Assembly (NCBI RefSeq): GCF_048569485.1
Contig: NC_134360.1
Span: 205,183,792-205,247,791 of the forward strand
Direction: 5' to 3'
Source: Anomaloglossus baeobatrachus
Taxonomy: Eukaryota > Chordata > Amphibia > Anura > Aromobatidae
DNA length: 64,000 nucleotides
Part shown: positions 58,944 through 64,000 of the stretch, one piece after another
Layout: each line of letters starts with the position of its first letter
Numbering within the stretch: the first letter of the stretch is position 1
Translations under genes and position numbers: made by a program
The notes under the pieces: generated by a model
The model's input: the letters and a program-made list of their open reading frames with translations, nothing else
What the model was told of the DNA's origin: nothing
Databases searched by the model: none

Positions 58944-59348
58944 GGACCTTACAGTCCAGTCCACCCAACACTATTTTTCACAAAAAAACACATCAAATCA
59001 GAATAATTCACCAAAACCACACCACCATGTGTAATTCCAAATCCCCATACAGGGGTTAAAGTGCCCTTGTTTGTCCGTGATAGTCATCCTGAGTCTGTGG
59101 TGGAGGCAGACATTACACTCTTGTGACCTCACATTCTACATTCATGGACATTAACATGACGTTGTCTCAGGCTATGTGCGCACACTGCAGTTAAAACTGA
59201 ACCTTTCAGACATCAAAACTGCATCTTGTCTGAGAGCCTGGAAATGTAAAAAAAATGCTTGTAATGGTGGTGTGGTTTTGGTGAATTATTCTGATTTGAT
59301 GTGTTTTTTTGTGAAAAATAGTGTTGGGTGGACCAGACTGGAAGGTCC
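58944..59348. repeat. 85-bp inverted repeat with 235-bp spacer
   Basis: 58944-59028 and 59264-59348 are inverted copies. The inner 69 bases are identical ('ggtgaattattctgatttga' and its complement) and only three differences fall in the outer 16. Similarity stops abruptly at both limits. The spacer contains 'gtgcgcacactgcag'. No transposon termini fit. Confidence 0.95.
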
Positions 59349-60515
59349 GAACCCCGCGGGTTCAAAGGCACCCGAGTGTCGGGCCCGGGCCGGAATTCCC
59401 AGGGAATACCAAGTTTTTATCTGGATTGGGCACTTAAGAAATAAAAGCGAGCGCGCTATACTTAAGTCTTCGGCGCGTCTGTAACTGTAAACTTTTCTTC
59501 CGGGGCTGCTGATTACGCTTATGCATATTCACTAATTGCCCCGCCCACCAGTGTATGTGATTGGTTGCACTCAGCGCCCCCAGCCTGTGTGACAGCTTGT
59601 CGGAGGCTTCCAATCACAGACCAGGTTTGTGGGTCTATAACATTCAGTAAAAATAAATAAAAAATTGGTGTAGGGTCCCCCAATATTATGATACCCATCA
59701 CAGATAAAGACCATGTCTCCAGGCTGCATCCTCAAGCCATGCACTTATCTTGGCTGTGTCTCAATAGGAGGAACCGCATGCTGCTTTTTTTTTTTATAAA
59801 TTATTTAAATAATTTAAAAAACTGGCATGCGGTCCCCCCAATTTTGATACCCAGCCGAGGTAGATCCAGACAGCTGGGGGCTGGTATTCTCAGGCTGGGG
59901 AGATCCATGCTTATTGGGCCCCCCTCTGCCTAAAAATATCATCCTGTTGCCACCCAGGATTGTCACATACATTAGATGTGACAATCCCAGCACTTACCCG
60001 ACTCTTCCCGTTGCCCTGGTGCAATGGCAATCAGGGTAATAAGGGGTTAATGTCAGCTCATAGCTGCTACTAAGCCCTAGATTAGTAATGGGAGATGTCT
60101 GAGACCCCCCCTCCCCTCCCATTACTAATGTGTAAGTGAAAAGAAATAAAAACAGAAAAAATCCTTTATTTGAAATGAAATACAAAAAACACCCTCTTTC
60201 ACCACTTTGTTAACCCCAAAAACACCCCTGCTGGTCCAACGTAATCCACACGAGGTCCCACGACTATTCCAGCTCTGCTACATCTGAATTACAGCTGCAC
60301 GATCATGGTACATGAATGATCGCATACTATAAATTCAGGCAGAGACTGAGCAGCGATCAGTGGTGACGTCACTCAGGTTAGCCGGGGCCACAGCTGTGAG
60401 TTCCCACGGTTCTCCACCTGTGATCGTAGGTAACCTGACCTCAGTGACCTCACCTGAGTTCATTTAGGTCCACTCTGGTGCCAGCTATTGGATGTAGAAA
60501 TCCTAAAAGTCTTTA
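59349..60515. mobile_element. Anuran interspersed repeat of about 1.1 kb
   Basis: Text such as 'catgcggtccccccaatttt', 'cagctgggggctggtattct', 'aatcctttatttgaaa' and 'gtaataaggggttaatgtca' matches a high-copy repeat I recall from several frog genomes. It also has duplicated 'ctggcatgcggtcccccca'-like text. Boundaries and class are uncertain; non-coding. Confidence 0.5.
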
Positions 60516-60910
60516 TTAAACCTATAAAGTGAATGTCAGCAGGTTTTTGCTATGTAAGCCAAAGCCAGCATACTGCAAGGGTTAACACAAAGTTCAGGCA
60601 TGCCTGTTTTGTCAGTACAATCTGTTATATGCTATGTTTAAGCAGCAGGCCCGTTATCATTACAGAACTAGAAACTCATGTGCTTGGCAGTCCGACATGC
60701 TCTGTGCTGTGATTGACACCTAACTTTCAACGTATCTGTATAGGGAGCCTGGTCTGGGCGGGGGCAGCTCTCTCAGCTCTGCTACATGACTAAATCTAAA
60801 AATTCTGATTGTGTCAGAACTTCTGCACCCAGTAATCTAAGTGATACATCATTGGATTCAGGATCTCTTTGCCTATATCATGCTGCAAAATCCAGATTCC
60901 CCTTAATGAG
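60516..60910. mobile_element. Third copy of the 44232-type MITE
   Basis: 'caggtttttgctatgtaagc' at the left and 'gtgatacatcattggattca' with 'ttccccttaa' at the right match the family. Diverged. Confidence 0.55.
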
Positions 60911-62040
60911 CCTTGCCACATAACCTGATAGGAAGCAAAACCAGTACCTCCATTTGCAGACACTTGTTTCTGGGTATTTGCCCCTCATCAGTGCAAAGCA
61001 GGCTATCTAATTTGGCTAGGTGAGAGGCTGTAAGGAGCCTTGACACCTGCCTTAGGATGAGAAGCTATAGGGTTGATATTGACTTAGGATAGCTGCATCC
61101 CATTGATGGCGCTGGAATTCCTCTTCCTCCCGGAAGAGGATTTTTGCATATTTAAATTCCCAGAGGAGCATTGCGTGGCCTATAAGTCTCCTTACATCCT
61201 CCATAAAGATTAATGTTCTCCCTTAGACCACCTAGTAAATATTATTAGTGCCTCCAGCCATATCATCACTGAGCTCGGGAGGTTTCTGGCCATTTGTACA
61301 GAATCTCTGCCTGCGAGATTACGGCCAAGGAGAAAATCCATGTGCCGGCTCCGCTCCTGCAACTGGAATTGACAAGTGAGCTGTGACACGCAGTATAAAA
61401 TGTCAGAGATTTCACGGTCCATTGGGAACTGTCATGAATATTTATCCCTCCTTTGCTACTAATGTTCTGACGTACGAGAGGTTAGAGGGGTAATCGCTGC
61501 TGACGGAGCGCGCTGCATCCAGTGACTTGTCCATTTCTACATATTTATGACGTTGCGTTAAAAATAAAACTGCAGATATATATCAGATTGTGAGGGGGAC
61601 ACAGCTATAGGGTTAGTTAAGGGGGGGGGGGAGTTTCGATTTCGGAAAACCTCCGGTCCCCTCCTGTGGTTTGTTATAAAAATCTCCCCCAGTCTATGGG
61701 TTTCTCACCCCCAAATATTGTCAGCGCTGCAGACAATAAGCTGCCTAGTCTACCTTGCCCTCCCCATGGGACATCGCTCTGATTGTTATATGAGTAATTT
61801 TGATGTCCCATTTGTGATTTGATGACCAGCCCTTTTTCCATGATTGGGTTAATGTGCTGCTTATCCTTGTCCTCATTTTTCTCTATACATATATTTTTTT
61901 GTACTAAATTATAATAATGATAATCCAACCTGTCTTTTATCTGATCTAATAAATAAAGATAATTTTTATATGCAGTATTTGAGGTTGTGGTCTTGACTGT
62001 TTATATTATTTCCTTGCACGCCGAGTCCTTTTTTCTTTTG
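60911..62040. other. No gene recognised
   Basis: The stretch includes a G run at 61621-61632 and AT-rich DNA after 61860. The minus frame at 61210-61422 (70 codons) has no known domain. Parts near 61080-61330 look repeat-like but I cannot assign them. Confidence 0.35.
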
Positions 62041-62167
62041 TGTTCAATGGTGGAGAGGAGTCACAGGAGGCAGGGGCAATGCTAGAGTAGGGCGATGCTG
62101 CGGGCAGTGCGGCGGGTGTCCCAGATTCTCACTGCGGGTGGCTTGGGGCAGGCAAGATCCAAAAACG

Positions 62168-62335
62168 GGTGGAGCCTGCTGTGGGCGGCTGGGGCCTGCT
62201 GTGGGCGGCTGGGGCCTGCTGTGGGCGGCTGGGGCCTGCTGTGGGCGGCTGGGGCCTGCTGTGGGCGGCTGGGGCCTGCTGTGGGCGGCTGGGGCCTGCT
62301 GTGGGCGGCTGGGGCCTGCTGTGGGCTGCTGGGAG
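62168..62335 (+). repeat. 20-bp minisatellite
   Basis: About eight copies of 'ctgctgtgggcggctggggc'. The frames through it in all three phases and on both strands repeat every 60 bases and are artefacts. Confidence 0.97.
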
Positions 62336-62650
62336 CTTCTGTGCTGTGGATGGTGAGGTAAGGCAGGGGCCATCCTTAGGTCGGCGGTGTGTGCTTCCAA
62401 GAAATGGCGCCCGGAGTTGGCGCATATGCGGATTGAGGTATCGATTCAATAAGAAGCAGAGAGCTCATCTGTAAACACGCCACATCCGGGCTCCATTTTC
62501 CTTAAGTCCGCTGCTGGCAGCGCGTGTGAAGATGACATCTTGGCCTGAGCGCTCCATCTGCGCACGCGCTGACTCTGGGCGCCATTATTAGAAGCCGCAC
62601 CGCTGACTTAAGGATGGCCCTTGCCTCACTGCTCACAGCACAGCAGCCCA
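62336..62650. repeat. Imperfect inverted repeat (foldback) next to the minisatellite
   Basis: About 62340-62410 ('gtgaggtaaggcaggggcca', then 'tccttaggtcggcggtg', 'aaatggcgcc') and about 62570-62645 read as inverted copies with some differences. Probably a MITE or foldback element. A (G+C)-rich loop lies between. Confidence 0.7.
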
Positions 62651-62712
62651 CAGCATTACCTCTGCCTCTTGCTACCCCTCTCCTCCACCTCCTGGTAAGG
62701 TTCATTCAGGTT

Positions 62713-62775
62713 ATAAGACGCACCCCTCATTTTTCTCACAAATTTTTGGGAGGAAAACTGCGTCTTATTATCAGA
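62713..62775. mobile_element. Short 'ATAAGACGCA' MITE-like sequence
   Basis: 'ttataagacgcacccc' and 'ctgcgtcttattat' are short inverted ends around 'ttctcacaaatttttgggag'. I recall this motif as a common vertebrate MITE end. Confidence 0.5.
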
Positions 62776-62829
62776 AATATACAGTGTGTTTTTTATTCCA
62801 TGCCTCTCAAAGTCATTACAACTTGATCC

Positions 62830-63715
62830 TTCAGGAAAGGGACCACAGTAATAACCCCCCCCCCCAAAACCGTTACCTTGTTATCTGCACTTTTATGTCT
62901 TGGATCTTCCTTTGGAAAGTCTTCAGCAGCAGCGCGGAGTGGACACGTCTCCTGACCTTTTCCTGCACTGTCTCGTGCACTCGTGTATCTGCAGCAGCTG
63001 CTCCATTATTAAGCTCATATCTTGCATAGATGAGCGAACCTCTTTTCTCTTTTATTCCGGATAAGTCCCTATTTTGCTCCTTAGTGTTCTTTCACTTAAA
63101 AGTAGTTATTCTTGGGCAGGTTTGGGGCTTTTTCAGGCAGGTTAGGAGCCATCCTGTGCAGGATTGGGGGTTAAACATTCACATACAATTACCTCTAATG
63201 TTGGGAACTCTAGGAATGCTACAGCTATATATGCTGATTTATTCAATCAAAAACAGGAGAACTAGAGTAATCAAATGTGCAAAATATAACAATGTTTATT
63301 AATATACAAATACACAAGACACACAAAAGGAAGAAATGGCCATAAAGATGAAACCATTAAAAACACCATGGAAAGGGGAAGAGCGACTCTTAAGCAAGGA
63401 CAGAAAAACAGCTACGTAGCTGTATAGTACATATAACCTGAGCCAATAGTAACTATCTCATGTGCAATATGTCATACATTGATACATCATTTTACACTTT
63501 ACAAAAACAGAGGAGACATAAATTATTGCATCTTGCCAGAAGTTGGAGTATACAAAGGCCTAAAAAACTATAATGGACATATGCCAGCAATGTTAATAAT
63601 ATAGCACGTAGGGTACAGATATGGCAATAAATGGTAAACAGGTTACTGCAAGCAAAAAAGTACTGTGTACAAAAGGTGCTACATGTCCCAGAAAAGGGGA
63701 TCCCCTTACAAACAC
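62830..63715. other. No gene seen
   Basis: AT-rich sequence with no confident exon. From about 63250 on it is A-rich ('aatgtttattaatatacaaa') and leads into the repeat-like segment at 63725. Confidence 0.4.
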
Positions 63716-63724
63716 CCAAATAAT

Positions 63725-63790
63725 CCAACGCATGTTTCGCCGTTATATAGATGCCCTTGTGGTTACAGCTTCATCAGGGAGGGAAGGTGA
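63725..63790 (-). other. Frog repeat motif with hammerhead-like core words
   Basis: On the minus strand CTGATGA (63771-63777) is followed, after one extra A, by GCTGT. GCTGT pairs with ACGGC, which is directly followed by GAAAC (63734-63738). CTGATGA and GAAA are the conserved core words of hammerhead ribozymes. No convincing stem I was found and the extra A is not canonical, so this is noted as a motif and not called a ribozyme. Confidence 0.25.
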
Positions 63791-64000
63791 TTGTGAATGC
63801 ATTCAAGGCCTAGCTTTTTTTTTTATAATGTCCACCTGTAAAATGACTTCCGGGAGTACCGCCCATTTCTATGACGCGCTGCAGGGACCAGCGCCGCCCC
63901 CATTGCTGATGAGAGCGCTGTCAGGCTTGGGGCGCGTGCACGGGATCAGGGACACGTCACCCATATCCCGCGCCCCCGCTGCCTGTGACGGCGGTCACGT
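63791..64000. other. GC-rich right edge, no gene seen
   Basis: A GC-rich tail with CpG-containing motifs ('gggcgcgtgcacggg', 'cccgcgcccccgctg') at the window edge. It may belong to a repeat or a CpG-rich region continuing outside. Confidence 0.3.

Noticed and set aside
62044-62474. Overlapping Gly/Ala/Cys- and Pro/Gln-rich frames
   Set aside because: The 20-bp minisatellite keeps all phases open. The peptides are pure repeat.

Overview
The window looks like non-coding, transposon-packed DNA from a frog (Anura), probably a large neobatrachian genome. The reasons are several DIRS-type tyrosine-recombinase retrotransposons, Tc1/mariner and hAT relics, an L2/CR1-type LINE, and dense miniature inverted-repeat transposons (MITEs) with families I associate with frog genomes. 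There are no bacterial-style operons. Nearly all open frames are repeat shadows or transposon remains. I had no database, so family names rest on motifs, termini and memory.

Layout. 1-10963: DIRS element A, entering from the left edge, with a second DIRS (B, about 3686-9283) inserted in its RNase H region. 11170-12137: a 30-bp minisatellite. 12140-18150: a TTAA-type repeat fragment, a foldback, a hAT transposase relic, a chain of MITEs and a decayed Tc1 element. 18226-26795: an old element with TTAACCCTTCA ends, split by DIRS C (19077-24806) and by a MITE. 26850-32951: more MITEs, another TTAACCCC element and a four-copy repeat in ATT-rich DNA.

33138-37355 holds the best host-gene candidate. 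It lies on the minus strand with a non-coding first exon, four phase-compatible coding exons and a predicted protein of about 453 residues with seven 31-32-residue charged repeats. A nearly intact Tc1 transposon (35281-36874) sits in its first intron. 37860-40455 is a three-level nest: a MITE inside a solo LTR inside a long-TIR element. About 40590-40955 is a CpG-rich probable promoter and first exon of a plus-strand gene whose later exons I could not find. It is followed by AT-rich palindromes and a 2.4-kb element full of opposed tandem arrays.

44-64 kb is probably intron or intergenic DNA. It holds chains of PIF/Harbinger-like MITEs with shared TTA/TAA junctions, two copies of a TTAA-flanked MITE, an L2-type LINE, a striking 85-bp inverted repeat and several minisatellites. 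Recurrent themes are insertion of elements into elements, MITEs butted end to end at their target trinucleotide, and a palindromic module shared among different MITE families.
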